A stretch of 30,904 nt of DNA. It comes from Bacteroidota bacterium (GTDB taxonomy: Bacteria; Bacteroidota; Bacteroidia; Chitinophagales; Chitinophagaceae). Below, in pieces: positions 1-7,126 of this stretch; position 1 is the stretch's first letter; each line of letters begins with the position of its first letter. The stretch spans positions 1 through 30,904 of the forward strand of contig JAEZDC010000111.1 in NCBI GenBank assembly GCA_023429825.1, given 5' to 3'. Made by a program: the position numbers and the translations under genes. Under the pieces are notes generated by a model that was not told where the DNA came from, did no database searches, and saw only the letters and a list, made by a program, of their open reading frames with translations.

Positions 1-378
1 GTGCAATGGGGACGAGTTGATACTGCCATTAATCAACAATGGGAGAAATTTAAAGTTCCTGATGAACCCGTGGTACTAAGCAATGCAAAAGCTGTAATGG
101 GCTTTGCACGAGCAGGAAAAGAAACACGTGACCATGAGTTGTTCATTAATTTGAAGGATAATAATCCCAGGCTTGATACGATCGTAGTCGGTGGCATCAA
201 AGGATACCCTGGTGTTGCGAAAGTGATAGAAGGCATTGAGATAGTGCCTACCTTTTTCGCTTATGATGCTAAAACGATTATGGGACGTATGGATACTGCT
301 AAAAATGTAATGGCACTGATCGAAACTGAATTTCCAAAAGTCGATAGAATCAAGAAAGCATACATTCTTAAAAACTAA
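1..378 (+). CDS. Cyclophilin-type peptidyl-prolyl isomerase, C-terminal part (cut by window start)
   Basis: The frame is open from base 1, so the N-terminus lies outside the window and the gtg at base 1 is probably an internal valine codon. What remains resembles the second half of a cyclophilin: FARAGKETRDHELFIN near residues 50-65 matches the family's MAR...SQFFIN strand, with the usual Gln/Phe replaced in this divergent version. The segment KVIEGIEIV near residues 73-81 matches the conserved GKVIEGMDVV. Cyclophilins catalyse cis-trans isomerisation of prolyl bonds; in Bacteroidetes many are exported folding helpers, but the signal peptide region cannot be seen here. The next gene starts 64 bases downstream on the same strand and encodes an envelope protease, which fits a periplasmic quality-control setting (inference). 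The family call is fairly good; location and activity are not shown. Confidence 0.72.
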   Translation: MQWGRVDTAINQQWEKFKVPDEPVVLSNAKAVMGFARAGKETRDHELFINLKDNNPRLDTIVVGGIKGYPGVAKVIEGIEIVPTFFAYDAKTIMGRMDTAKNVMALIETEFPKVDRIKKAYILKN

Positions 379-442
379 CTAAATAATTCACAATCAATTC
401 CCTTTCGGTATCATCTTTGAAGGCAGAAACTAAACTTTTATA

Positions 443-1891
443 ATGAAGAAGATAGTTTTTGCCAGTTGTTTTATTGCTTCACTGGCCATTATACATGCTT
501 GTTCACGAAATCCGGTTACGGGAAAACGCCAACTGGTGTTGATGTCTGAAGAACAGGAGATCGCAATGGGTAAAGAAGCAGATCCGCAGATCATTGCACA
601 ATATGGATTGTATGAAGACACTTCTTTACAAAACTTCCTTACTGAAAAAGGAAGACAGATGGCAGCGATATCTCATCGCCCCAATCTTACCTACCATTTT
701 CGGGTTGTAGATTCTGAAGTATTGAATGCTTTTGCCGTACCTGGTGGATATGTATATTTCACAAGAGGCATCATGGCGCACTTTAATGATGAGGCTGCGA
801 TGGCTGGAGTATTAGGTCACGAAATTGGCCATATCACAGCAAGACACACTGTAATACAACAGCGAAATGCAATGCTTGGTCAACTGGGTATCATTGCAGG
901 TGTTGTGATCAATCCTGAATTAGCAAGATTTGCCGACCTGGCATCACAGGGATTGGGTGTATTGTTCTTAAAGTTTGGAAGAGATGATGAAAGAGAATCA
1001 GACAGGTTAGGCGTTGAATATTCTTCCAAGATCGGGTATGATGCGCAACGAATGGCAGACTTTTTCATCACTTTACAAAGACAAGGTCAAAGAGCGGGTT
1101 CTGCGGAATTGCCGGATTTCCTTTCTACCCATCCTGATCCGGGTGACAGGTATCAAACCGTAAGTAAACTGGCAGCTGAATGGAAACAACAAAATAATCT
1201 CACCAATGCGGCAACCAATCGCAACGCATACTTAAAACGCATTGAAGGTTTGTTATATGGTGAAGATCCAAGACAGGGATATTTAGAGAATAATGTATTC
1301 TATCACCCGGTATTGAAATTCCAATTCCCTGTTCCTGCCGGATGGAATTATCAAAACACTCCACAGGTTGTACAGGTGGCACCTAAAGATGGCAAGGCTT
1401 TGATGATGCTTACACTTGCACAAGGCACATCATTAGAGCAGGCAGCAAGCGCAACCTTGCAGAGATACCAGTTACAGGTTGTTGATTCAAGAAGTGTTTC
1501 TGTAAATGGCTTACCTGCTTTGGCTGTTATTGCGGATCAGCGGCCTCAACAGCAAGGTCAGCAAACTATCAGAACACTATCTTATTTCATTCAATATGGT
1601 GGAAGTATTTATCATTTAATGGGAGTAGCAGGGTTGAATGATTTCAACGCATACACCAGTTACTTCACGAATACAATGGAAAACTTCAGGCAGCTGACTG
1701 ATGCAACTAAACTCAACAAGCAACCTGAAAGAATAAGAATAAAAACTATAAATACGGCTACTACCTTAGCCCAGGCACTCAGAAACAATGGCGTTACTGA
1801 AGCAAGGTTGGAAGAACATGCTATTCTCAATGGCCTGAAGCTTACTGATAATGTAGCTGCAGGAACCATGATCAAAGTAGTAAGCAAATAA
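443..1891 (+). CDS. M48 family metalloprotease lipoprotein with C-terminal LysM-like segment
   Basis: The 482-residue protein begins with a lipoprotein signal peptide ending at Cys20 (IIHAC). The zinc-binding HEIGH motif is at residues 126-130, and the downstream ERESD box at 183-187 supplies the third zinc ligand of M48 (Ste24/BepA-like) peptidases. Residues about 435-482 (TTLAQAL...NGL...AAGTMIKVV) resemble a LysM repeat, which could hold the enzyme at peptidoglycan. BepA/LoiP-type M48 lipoproteins and their Bacteroidetes relatives degrade misassembled outer-membrane proteins or act in envelope quality control; the same role here is inferred. All catalytic residues are present and the length is normal for M48 plus LysM proteins. 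A strong hairpin terminator follows directly, so the transcription unit ends here. Confidence 0.93.
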   Translation: MKKIVFASCFIASLAIIHACSRNPVTGKRQLVLMSEEQEIAMGKEADPQIIAQYGLYEDTSLQNFLTEKGRQMAAISHRPNLTYHFRVVDSEVLNAFAVPGGYVYFTRGIMAHFNDEAAMAGVLGHEIGHITARHTVIQQRNAMLGQLGIIAGVVINPELARFADLASQGLGVLFLKFGRDDERESDRLGVEYSSKIGYDAQRMADFFITLQRQGQRAGSAELPDFLSTHPDPGDRYQTVSKLAAEWKQQNNLTNAATNRNAYLKRIEGLLYGEDPRQGYLENNVFYHPVLKFQFPVPAGWNYQNTPQVVQVAPKDGKALMMLTLAQGTSLEQAASATLQRYQLQVVDSRSVSVNGLPALAVIADQRPQQQGQQTIRTLSYFIQYGGSIYHLMGVAGLNDFNAYTSYFTNTMENFRQLTDATKLNKQPERIRIKTINTATTLAQALRNNGVTEARLEEHAILNGLKLTDNVAAGTMIKVVSK

Positions 1892-1909
1892 TACAGACTC
1901 AATCATTGC

Positions 1910-1937
1910 AAAAGAGTTCCATAACCGGAACTCTTTT
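1910..1937 (+). terminator. Rho-independent terminator after the M48 protease gene
   Basis: An 11-bp perfect stem (1910-1920 pairing with 1927-1937) closes a 6-base loop, ataacc. It ends in a T run followed by gttttat. It lies 19 bases after the stop codon of the protease gene. The A run on the left arm means it could also work in the other direction. Confidence 0.85.
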
Positions 1938-1959
1938 GTTTTATACTTAAGTTTGTTAC

Positions 1960-2442
1960 ATGAGAACTTTTATTGCATTCATTGCTATACTACTCCTAAT
2001 ATCTGCATGTTCTACAACCAATTCTTTCGTATCCGAAAAAGCGGAAGTAAAAAACAAAGCGCTGGGCATTGCTTACTTCAATATCACAGCTTCAAAAAAT
2101 AAAAAAAGTAACGATTCAGTTTGCACCTGTATTGCCCAGGCGATCAAAACAACGCTTATCCCCTACTTGTCGAAGGCCGGTTTTAAAGTTTATCACCTTG
2201 GTGAAGATACTGTTGCGGATAGTTTACCAAAGGCCTCTTACGCTGATGTAGATTATGTATTGAACGGCTCTGGCATTGTAGACAGGGTTGGATCAAGCAG
2301 TTTCATGGAACAGCTTTCATTAGAGATCAGAGATGTGAGAACAAAAGAAACGATTGCTTCTGCTTCATTTAAAGGAGTATCCACCGGTGCCGCGAAGGCA
2401 GCTAACAAATTAGGTAATTCATTACTTGCTAAAATAAAATGA
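1960..2442 (+). CDS. Small lipoprotein of unknown function
   Basis: This 160-residue protein has a short lipoprotein signal peptide with ISAC at residues 14-17 (Cys17). The mature part is a compact alpha/beta domain with no motif I can name. The segment from about residue 90 on (DVDYVLNGSGIVDR, then LSLEIRDVRTKETIASASFKG) has the rhythm of small outer-membrane lipoprotein domains in which a computed or detected variant is compared across strands, as in TolB-N or CsgG-like folds, but that is only an impression. It starts 23 bases after a terminator. Its stop codon overlaps the ATG of the first possible start of the serine hydrolase gene downstream, so the two are probably one operon. I do not recognise a specific function. 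Confidence 0.75.
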   Translation: MRTFIAFIAILLLISACSTTNSFVSEKAEVKNKALGIAYFNITASKNKKSNDSVCTCIAQAIKTTLIPYLSKAGFKVYHLGEDTVADSLPKASYADVDYVLNGSGIVDRVGSSSFMEQLSLEIRDVRTKETIASASFKGVSTGAAKAANKLGNSLLAKIK

Positions 2443-3695
2443 CACAAATCTTTTGTATGGTAAGACTGCTTTTAATTTTTACATTTTGTGTGCTGAATCT
2501 AAGCTCGCCTGCTCAACAAAAAACAGATGCTTTTTTAGCAGACCTTCTCCATGCAAATAAAGATTCAGTTTTTAAAACAGTATTGCAAAATCCCGACAGC
2601 TTCAGGCTCCAGGTCATATACACGCAGATCGATCGTAGTAAAAATAACCAGCCTCATTTCACAAGCTATTATTTCAATTATGATCCGGAGATGTATTTCA
2701 ATCCTGCCTCGATGGTGAAATTCCCCTTATCCATATTGGCATTGGAAAAACTTAATACACTTAAGCAATACGGTATTGATAAATACACCACTATTCAAAT
2801 TGACAGCAGCCAATCCTGGCAAACATCTTTTTACAGGGATAACACTGCAGCAAACGGATCACCTACTATTGCACATTTCATTAAAAGGGCTATGCTGGTG
2901 AGCGAAAACGATCCTTATAACAGGTTATACCAATTTGTAGGACAGCAGGAGATCAACAGAAACCTTGAATCAAAAGGTTATAATGCCCGTATCTCACGTC
3001 AATTTCTTGGTTTATCACCAGAACAAAACAGGCATACGAATGCGATCAGGTTCGTTGATGCTAAGGGAAAAGAATTATATAATCAACCTGCTGCATACAA
3101 TCCTGATGGCATCGACTTTAGTAAGATCATTAAACTCGGGAAAGCGCATATGAATGCAAGTGACAGCATTGTCAATGAGCCTTTTGACTTTACTGTACAT
3201 AACTTCATGTCGTTAGAAAGCATGCAATCATTGCTGCGATCTATTATGTTCCCGAATTCTGTTCCGCCGAAACAAAGATTCAATTTAACAGAGGATGATT
3301 ACCGGTTTCTATACAAATACATGTCGCAATTACCGTCTGAGAGCAAGGATCCGAAATACGATACCACCGCTTACTTCGACAGCTATGTAAAATTCTTTTT
3401 TAAGAACAGCAGCCGAAAAATGCCGGCAGATGTGCGGGTGTTCAATAAAGTGGGATGGAGTTATGGTTTTATTACAGATGTCAGTTATGTTGTTGATTTT
3501 AAGAATAACATAGAGTTTATGCTGGCTGCCACCATTTATGTGAACAGCGACGGGATCATCAACGATGGGAAATATGAATATAACTCAGTGGGTTACCCTT
3601 TTATGTATCAACTGGGCCAAACGATATATCAACATGAATTAAAACGGAAACGGAAATTCAAACCTGATCTTTCCTCTTTCAAGATTGAATACTGA
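2439..3695 (+). CDS. Class A beta-lactamase-like serine hydrolase (exported)
   Basis: The three active-site motifs of the penicillin-recognising fold are in order: S91-M-V-K94 (SxxK nucleophile and base), S155-E-N157 (SDN-like) and K337-V-G339 in place of KTG. Sequence around them (NPASMVKFPL, SENDPYNRLY) is typical of the beta-lactamase2 family of exported hydrolases rather than of resistance enzymes. With 418 residues it is longer than a secreted class A lactamase (about 290), because of inserts between the second and third motifs. The first ATG (2439) overlaps the previous stop. The second ATG at 2457 gives a better signal peptide (MVRLLLIFTFCVLNLSSPAQ), so translation may begin there. The substrate is unknown; a peptidoglycan-related role is inferred. 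The gene ends at a hairpin shared with the convergent neighbour. Confidence 0.88.
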   Translation: MTQIFCMVRLLLIFTFCVLNLSSPAQQKTDAFLADLLHANKDSVFKTVLQNPDSFRLQVIYTQIDRSKNNQPHFTSYYFNYDPEMYFNPASMVKFPLSILALEKLNTLKQYGIDKYTTIQIDSSQSWQTSFYRDNTAANGSPTIAHFIKRAMLVSENDPYNRLYQFVGQQEINRNLESKGYNARISRQFLGLSPEQNRHTNAIRFVDAKGKELYNQPAAYNPDGIDFSKIIKLGKAHMNASDSIVNEPFDFTVHNFMSLESMQSLLRSIMFPNSVPPKQRFNLTEDDYRFLYKYMSQLPSESKDPKYDTTAYFDSYVKFFFKNSSRKMPADVRVFNKVGWSYGFITDVSYVVDFKNNIEFMLAATIYVNSDGIINDGKYEYNSVGYPFMYQLGQTIYQHELKRKRKFKPDLSSFKIEY

Positions 3696-3716
3696 TCTGA
3701 ATAATATTCAATTAAA

Positions 3717-3739
3717 AAGCCGTTGTACTTCAACGGCTT
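3717..3739. terminator. Bidirectional hairpin terminator between convergent genes
   Basis: A perfect 9-bp stem (3717-3725 with 3731-3739, aagccgttg/caacggctt) encloses the loop tactt. A-rich sequence on the left and T-rich sequence on the right make it usable by both the + strand hydrolase gene ending at 3695 and the minus-strand small gene ending at 3745. Confidence 0.75.
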
Positions 3740-3744
3740 CATTA

Positions 3745-3960
3745 TTAAATAACTTGCTGTTCTGAATCAGATTCAAATTGCATCGGCCTTACAATAGCCG
3801 TTGCTTCGGGTATTCGTTCCAGGCATGCGGCAATTTCTTTCATTTCTTCCATCAGCGGATGCAATTCTTCCCAACTGCTGCCGTTCTCTACCTGTGAAAG
3901 GAACTTCCTGTTCAACTGCACATATTTTGCCCTCAATCTTTTCTTTAACGCACTATCCAT
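3745..3960 (-). CDS. Small hypothetical protein, 71 aa
   Basis: A hydrophilic, mostly helical protein with an amphipathic pattern from residue 5 to 55 (KKRLRAKYVQLNRKFLSQ, then a Glu-rich segment with a CLERIPEA turn) and an acidic tail. There is no signal peptide or membrane segment, so it is probably cytoplasmic. The coding case rests on a normal ATG start, a protein-like composition and a hairpin terminator just past the stop, convergent with the hydrolase gene. No family recognised. It stands alone, since the gene upstream on the same strand is far away. Confidence 0.6.
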   Translation of the reverse strand: MDSALKKRLRAKYVQLNRKFLSQVENGSSWEELHPLMEEMKEIAACLERIPEATAIVRPMQFESDSEQQVI

Positions 3961-4114
3961 ACTTATAGCCTAACAAATCCTGTACAAAAACTAAAACGTT
4001 GATTTTAAAAACAACCTAATGCTTGTTTTGGCATTTTTTGTAGAGGCTTTTGTACACCATTGCGGTGAACATGTAAGAAATCGGTTTCTTTACACACTAA
4101 CGAGAAGAATAACT

Positions 4115-4972
4115 ATGAAAGGAATAACACTGCTATCCTGCCTGATCTCAACTTTAGCAACCGTTGCCCAGGTTCCGAAAGAGAAAACGCTGCTATGGAA
4201 GATTGAAGGAAACGGCCTAAAGAGCGCATCCTATCTATACGGCACCATGCACCTGATGTGCCCTGACGATATTACGATTCATCCGAAACTTACATCGGCA
4301 TTTAACAGCAGCAGCCAATTGCTTTTAGAACTGGATATGGATGATCCTAAGTTGATGTTTGCAATGATGGGTGGAATGGCAATGAAGGATACATTTAAAA
4401 TAAGCTCATTGATGAGTAAAAAAGATTTTGATTCTGTATCAGCCATCTTCAAGTCTAAGACGGGTATGTCATTGACCCTGCTCAACAAAACCAAACCGAT
4501 CTTGTTGATGACTATGATCTATCCTTCCATGCTGGGTTGTGCACCTGAGGGTTGGGAAGGCAGGTTCCAGGCAATGGCTAAAGAGAAAGGAATAGAATTG
4601 AAAGGGCTGGAAACTATTGAAGAGCAAATGGCGGTGTTCGATTCCATTCCCTACAAAATACAGGCTGAGATGTTTAAGAAGACGATGTACAGTATCGATA
4701 GCGCAAAACAAACCTTGTTTGATATGGTGAAGATGTACAAAACCAAAGACATTGATAAACTCTATCGCATGTCGACAAGTGATGAGGACTTTGGAAAGTA
4801 CGATGAAGTCTTGCTTAACAAAAGAAACAGGAACTGGATAAGCCGTATGGCAAAAGAAATGAAAAGCCTGCCTACATTTTTTGCAGTAGGCGCAGGTCAC
4901 TTAGGTGGGCCGCAGGGCGTTATCAGTTTACTAAGAAAAAAAGGATATAAAGTATCCCCTGTTATGTACTGA
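4115..4972 (+). CDS. TraB/GumN family protein (exported)
   Basis: The reading frame opens at 4019, but the ATG at 4115 is the better start. It gives a clean signal peptide (MKGITLLSCLISTLATVAQ) with a purine-rich gagaag stretch upstream, and the 32 residues before it look non-coding. The 285-residue product carries both hallmark motifs of the TraB/PrgY/GumN family: G43-T-M-H46 near the N-terminus (YLYGTMHL) and G259-A-G-H262 near the C-terminus (FFAVGAGHLGG). Members are thought to be metal-dependent proteases of the Tiki-like fold; activity in bacteria is largely untested. Its TGA overlaps the ATG of the ECF sigma factor gene by one base, indicating translational coupling and a three-gene operon with the sigma factor and a membrane protein. 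Confidence 0.88.
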   Translation: MKGITLLSCLISTLATVAQVPKEKTLLWKIEGNGLKSASYLYGTMHLMCPDDITIHPKLTSAFNSSSQLLLELDMDDPKLMFAMMGGMAMKDTFKISSLMSKKDFDSVSAIFKSKTGMSLTLLNKTKPILLMTMIYPSMLGCAPEGWEGRFQAMAKEKGIELKGLETIEEQMAVFDSIPYKIQAEMFKKTMYSIDSAKQTLFDMVKMYKTKDIDKLYRMSTSDEDFGKYDEVLLNKRNRNWISRMAKEMKSLPTFFAVGAGHLGGPQGVISLLRKKGYKVSPVMY

Positions 4973-5466
4973 TGCAGGAAAAGGAATTCATACAACTGCT
5001 TAACAAACATCAGAACATCATCCACAAGATCTGTAACGTTTACCAGGATGAACAGGCTGATAAGGAAGATCTATTCCAGGAGATCACACTCCAGGCATGG
5101 AAGGCATATAAGAGCTTTCGGGGTGATGCGCAATTCTCAACATGGTTGTATAGGGTTGCGTTAAATACTGCGATCACTTTTTACAGGAAAGAGAAACGCC
5201 AGCCGGCGATCATCAGTACCGACCAATTTCCTGAAGCTTCCGAAAGCAATGATCCTATTGAAGAACAGGTAAAGGCAATGTATAAAGCCATTGCGCAACT
5301 ATCAAAAATCGATAAAGCGCTGGTGATGTTATACCTGGAAGATTACAGCTACAACCAGATCGGTGAGATGTTAGGTATCACTGCCAATAACGTTGCTGTT
5401 AAAATGAACAGGCTGAAAACGAAATTAAAAGAAGAAACATCTAAATATTATCATCCTGCAAACTGA
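4972..5466 (+). CDS. ECF-type RNA polymerase sigma factor
   Basis: At 164 residues this has the compact sigma2-sigma4 layout of extracytoplasmic-function sigma factors. Region 2 spans about residues 12-85 (DLFQEITLQAWKAY, then the FSTWLYRVALNTAI segment of region 2.4). Region 4 spans about 108-158, with the helix-turn-helix EDYSYNQIGEMLGI...NNVAVKMNRLK. It would direct RNA polymerase to a dedicated promoter set after release from an inhibitor. The start codon overlaps the stop of the TraB/GumN gene, and the next gene begins four bases after its stop, so the three are co-translated. The membrane protein encoded next is the natural candidate for the regulator. Targets cannot be read from the window. 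Confidence 0.95.
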   Translation: MQEKEFIQLLNKHQNIIHKICNVYQDEQADKEDLFQEITLQAWKAYKSFRGDAQFSTWLYRVALNTAITFYRKEKRQPAIISTDQFPEASESNDPIEEQVKAMYKAIAQLSKIDKALVMLYLEDYSYNQIGEMLGITANNVAVKMNRLKTKLKEETSKYYHPAN

Positions 5467-5470
5467 CATT

Positions 5471-6070
5471 ATGGAATTGGATGAACTGAAACAATTACTC
5501 AACAAGCGGATTGAACCCAGGCAAGAGAAGTCTCCGGAAGATATCTCTTTGTTATTGCAGCAAGACACGAAATCTATCCTGCAAAAACTAAAGCGTAGCC
5601 TTTGGATAGAGCTGAGCTTAGCCATTGTATTCACCATCACCTGCATCGCCGTTGCTTTCATAACAAGTGCATGGTCTATCAGGATATATTTTACAGTGTT
5701 TGCTTTTATCGGTGCGATATTCATCATCATATTGCCGATGCTCATTAAAAAAACAAATGAAACAAGCTCCACTGCACCAGTAAAGCAAAACCTGCTCTCC
5801 TATCTATCTATAATCAAAGAATATGTAAAAAGATATTTTCAAATGGGTATGGCTTTGCTGCCTGTTTGTTTTGCGTTTGCTTACTGGCTGGCTTATCATG
5901 ACCCCGAAAAAACAGGAAAACCTTTTCGCTGGGATGTTTTTGCTTATCTCCTCCTTTACCTGGCAGCAGTGAGCATCGGCTATTATTGCTTCACCAAATG
6001 GTATCTGAAAAAGTTATACGGTAGATACATTGCTGAACTGGAGAATGATCTAAAAGAATTGGAAGAGTAA
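5471..6070 (+). CDS. Four-helix membrane protein, candidate sigma-factor regulator
   Basis: The 199-residue protein has a hydrophilic N-terminal segment of about 45 residues (ELDELKQLLNKRIEPRQEKSP), then two membrane helices at about 46-66 and 73-91, a charged loop, two more helices at about 118-136 and 151-170, and a charged C-terminal helix ending in ELENDLKELEE. It starts four bases after the ECF sigma factor gene. Position and the cytosolic N-terminus suggest an anti-sigma or sensing role, but no zinc-binding HxxxCxxC anti-sigma motif is present, so this is inference. Comparable small membrane proteins follow ECF sigma genes in other Bacteroidetes. No named family recognised. Confidence 0.75.
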   Translation: MELDELKQLLNKRIEPRQEKSPEDISLLLQQDTKSILQKLKRSLWIELSLAIVFTITCIAVAFITSAWSIRIYFTVFAFIGAIFIIILPMLIKKTNETSSTAPVKQNLLSYLSIIKEYVKRYFQMGMALLPVCFAFAYWLAYHDPEKTGKPFRWDVFAYLLLYLAAVSIGYYCFTKWYLKKLYGRYIAELENDLKELEE

Positions 6071-6077
6071 AAAAAGA

Positions 6078-6105
6078 AAAGGACTGTCTGGAAAAACAGC
6101 CCTTT
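6078..6105. terminator. Hairpin terminator, mainly for the minus-strand small-ORF cluster
   Basis: A 10-bp stem with one A-C mismatch pairs 6078-6087 (aaaggactgt) with 6096-6105 (acagcccttt). On the minus strand the stem is followed by a T-rich tail (tcctttctttttt-like, from the A-rich 6070-6080). On the + strand the tail is ctttctcggg, which is poor in T. It therefore fits best as the end of the small ORFs read leftward from 6687, while also separating them from the + strand membrane protein gene. Confidence 0.6.
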
Positions 6106-6168
6106 CTCGGGTTTGGGTTCTCAAAACTAAACCTATGCTATGCTACTTGCTCTTGTCTTTACTTGCTG

Positions 6169-6348
6169 TCACCACTTTATACCAGGACTCACCATATCTT
6201 CTACCGATAGCTCGCTTTCTGTTGTGGTCAATTCTTTCAACGTTAACTGCTCACAAGGCATGTGATCTGTAAGATCATATTGCTTGATTACCTCCCAGGT
6301 AAATGCCCTGGTTACAAAAACTATCAATACGATCGGCAATAATTTCAT
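6169..6348 (-). CDS. Tiny ORF, 59 aa, with hydrophobic N-terminus
   Basis: Read on the minus strand from the ATG at 6348, this gives 59 residues starting MKLLPIVLIVFVTRAFTWEV. It has a hydrophobic stretch resembling a signal peptide or single membrane anchor, followed by an acidic, Thr/Glu-rich part ending SPGIKW. It is the third of three closely spaced minus-strand ORFs (16 bases after the 34-aa ORF), and a terminator-like hairpin with a T-rich tail follows. There is one cysteine (Cys32). No family recognised and no clear ribosome binding site, which is usual in this phylum. The case for coding rests on arrangement and composition only. Confidence 0.4.
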   Translation of the reverse strand: MKLLPIVLIVFVTRAFTWEVIKQYDLTDHMPCEQLTLKELTTTESELSVEDMVSPGIKW

Positions 6349-6364
6349 AAACCGTCTTTGTGTA

Positions 6365-6469
6365 TTAGAGAATGTGATCGATGTTCATTTTCTCGTCGAT
6401 CTCTTCACCCCCGATGTATAAAAGGAAAGTGAAGACCTGGTCCATTAGTTTTAAAAAGGTGTTTTCCAT
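6365..6469 (-). CDS. Tiny ORF, 34 aa
   Basis: From the ATG at 6469 the minus strand encodes 34 residues beginning MENTFLKLMDQVFTFLLYIG and ending in an acidic stretch (GEEIDEKMNIDHIL). The hydrophobic centre (VFTFLLYI) could associate with a membrane. It begins 11 bases after the 68-aa ORF ends and stops 16 bases before the 59-aa ORF starts, so the three would be one transcript. At this length an ORF can arise by chance, hence the low confidence. A leader-peptide role is another possibility. Confidence 0.28.
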   Translation of the reverse strand: MENTFLKLMDQVFTFLLYIGGEEIDEKMNIDHIL

Positions 6470-6480
6470 TTGGTTAGCGA

Positions 6481-6687
6481 TTAAAGAATGAAATATGATT
6501 TATTGTCGTCTTTGCAGCAATCCTCGTCAGTTTCAACAGCAGCCTGGAGCCTAGGAAGGAATTCCTTACTCCAGGTACCCTGTTGTCCTTCAATTATTGA
6601 TTTTGACGGCTTGCTTTTGCTCTTTTTCTGTGTACCATCAGCTAACACTGCTAGCTGTAAGTTTGTGGTGATATATTTACCTCTCAT
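6481..6687 (-). CDS. Small hypothetical protein, 68 aa, first of a minus-strand small-ORF cluster
   Basis: The product has a Lys/Ser-rich middle (QKKSKSKPSKS), a Trp-containing segment (GTWSKEFLPRLQ) and an acidic Cys-Cys motif close to the end (ETDEDCCKDD), with a short hydrophobic end (YFIL). There is no signal peptide. A promoter-like pair of boxes lies 30-60 bases upstream on the same strand, two more tiny ORFs follow at 11 and 16 bases, and a hairpin ends the set. The layout of a short basic peptide with a paired-cysteine tail could suit a small regulatory or modified peptide, but no modifying enzyme is nearby, so no function is assigned. It may also be a plain orphan gene. Confidence 0.42.
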   Translation of the reverse strand: MRGKYITTNLQLAVLADGTQKKSKSKPSKSIIEGQQGTWSKEFLPRLQAAVETDEDCCKDDNKSYFIL

Positions 6688-6716
6688 GGTTTCTGGTTTG
6701 TTGTGATTTGATAATG

Positions 6717-6747
6717 CAAATATCTAAACCCGCAGAAACCTTCACAA
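6717..6747 (-). promoter_or_regulatory. Possible Bacteroidetes-type promoter for the small-ORF cluster
   Basis: On the minus strand there is TTG (6747-6745) followed after 20 bases by GATATTTG (6724-6717). This differs by one base from the Bacteroidetes -7 consensus TAnnTTTG, and the spacing to the -33 TTTG-type box is right. Transcription would begin near 6710, leaving a leader of about 23 bases before the ATG at 6687. It is a pattern match only. Confidence 0.35.
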
Positions 6748-6958
6748 TCGCATGTTAGTGTGAAATAATTCAGGCTAAAACCTGCATTTTTCAGAAGTAA
6801 TTGTTAAACGGACGCATATATGGGCCTTTTTTGTGCTATAACCGCACAAGTGTTCGGTATTGCATCACACATTTATGTGAGCAAGGGACTATTTGGATAT
6901 TAGAGTAGGCTTTGGGTGACGCGAAGATGCCTAAAATACCAGGCAGTTTATCTTTATT

Positions 6959-7126
6959 GATCGTTTCGTATCCCCCGCTGAGGGATTCGCATACCTCTTT
7001 GAATGTTTCGTATACCTTTTTGAGTGTACCGTAGACTTCTTTGACGGATTCGCATACCCTTTTGATTGTTTCGTGTACCAATATGAATGTTCCTTATCTC
7101 TCTTTGGATATGGCTGATACGCTAAT
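6959..7126. repeat. 21-bp tandem repeat, about seven clear units plus one degenerate
   Basis: Units begin at 6959, 6980, 7001, 7022, 7043, 7064 and 7085, each 21 bases. An eighth, poorly matching unit starts at 7106. The approximate consensus is gawtgtttcgtatacctttt plus one t. Read on the minus strand in one frame, each unit encodes a heptad of the type V-Y/C-E-T/S-F/V-K-E, so six units give a coiled-coil-like peptide (VCESVKE, VYGTLKK, VYETFKE and so on) inside an 81-codon frame (7081 to 6836) that needs a TTG start. The repeat continues past a stop codon upstream of that frame, so the DNA repeat rather than the protein may be the primary feature. The + strand frame starting ttc gca tac is also open through the units. 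There are no CRISPR-type spacers. Confidence 0.85.

Noticed and set aside
1948..1955. TAAGTTTG as a -7 promoter box of the small lipoprotein gene
   Set aside because: It matches the consensus but is only five bases from the ATG, which would make the mRNA leaderless, and no -33 box is at the correct distance.
4469..4900. A 143-codon minus-strand frame within the TraB/GumN gene
   Set aside because: It is antisense to a gene with clear family motifs, and its composition (many His, Cys, Phe) is not protein-like.
6836..7081. An 81-codon minus-strand frame across the 21-bp repeat as a gene
   Set aside because: It needs a TTG start inside the repeat, the repeat extends upstream past a stop codon, and the C-terminal 40 residues look random. 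It is described as a repeat instead.
6959..7126. CRISPR array
   Set aside because: The 21-base units are contiguous and diverged, there are no unique spacers between them, and no cas gene is near.
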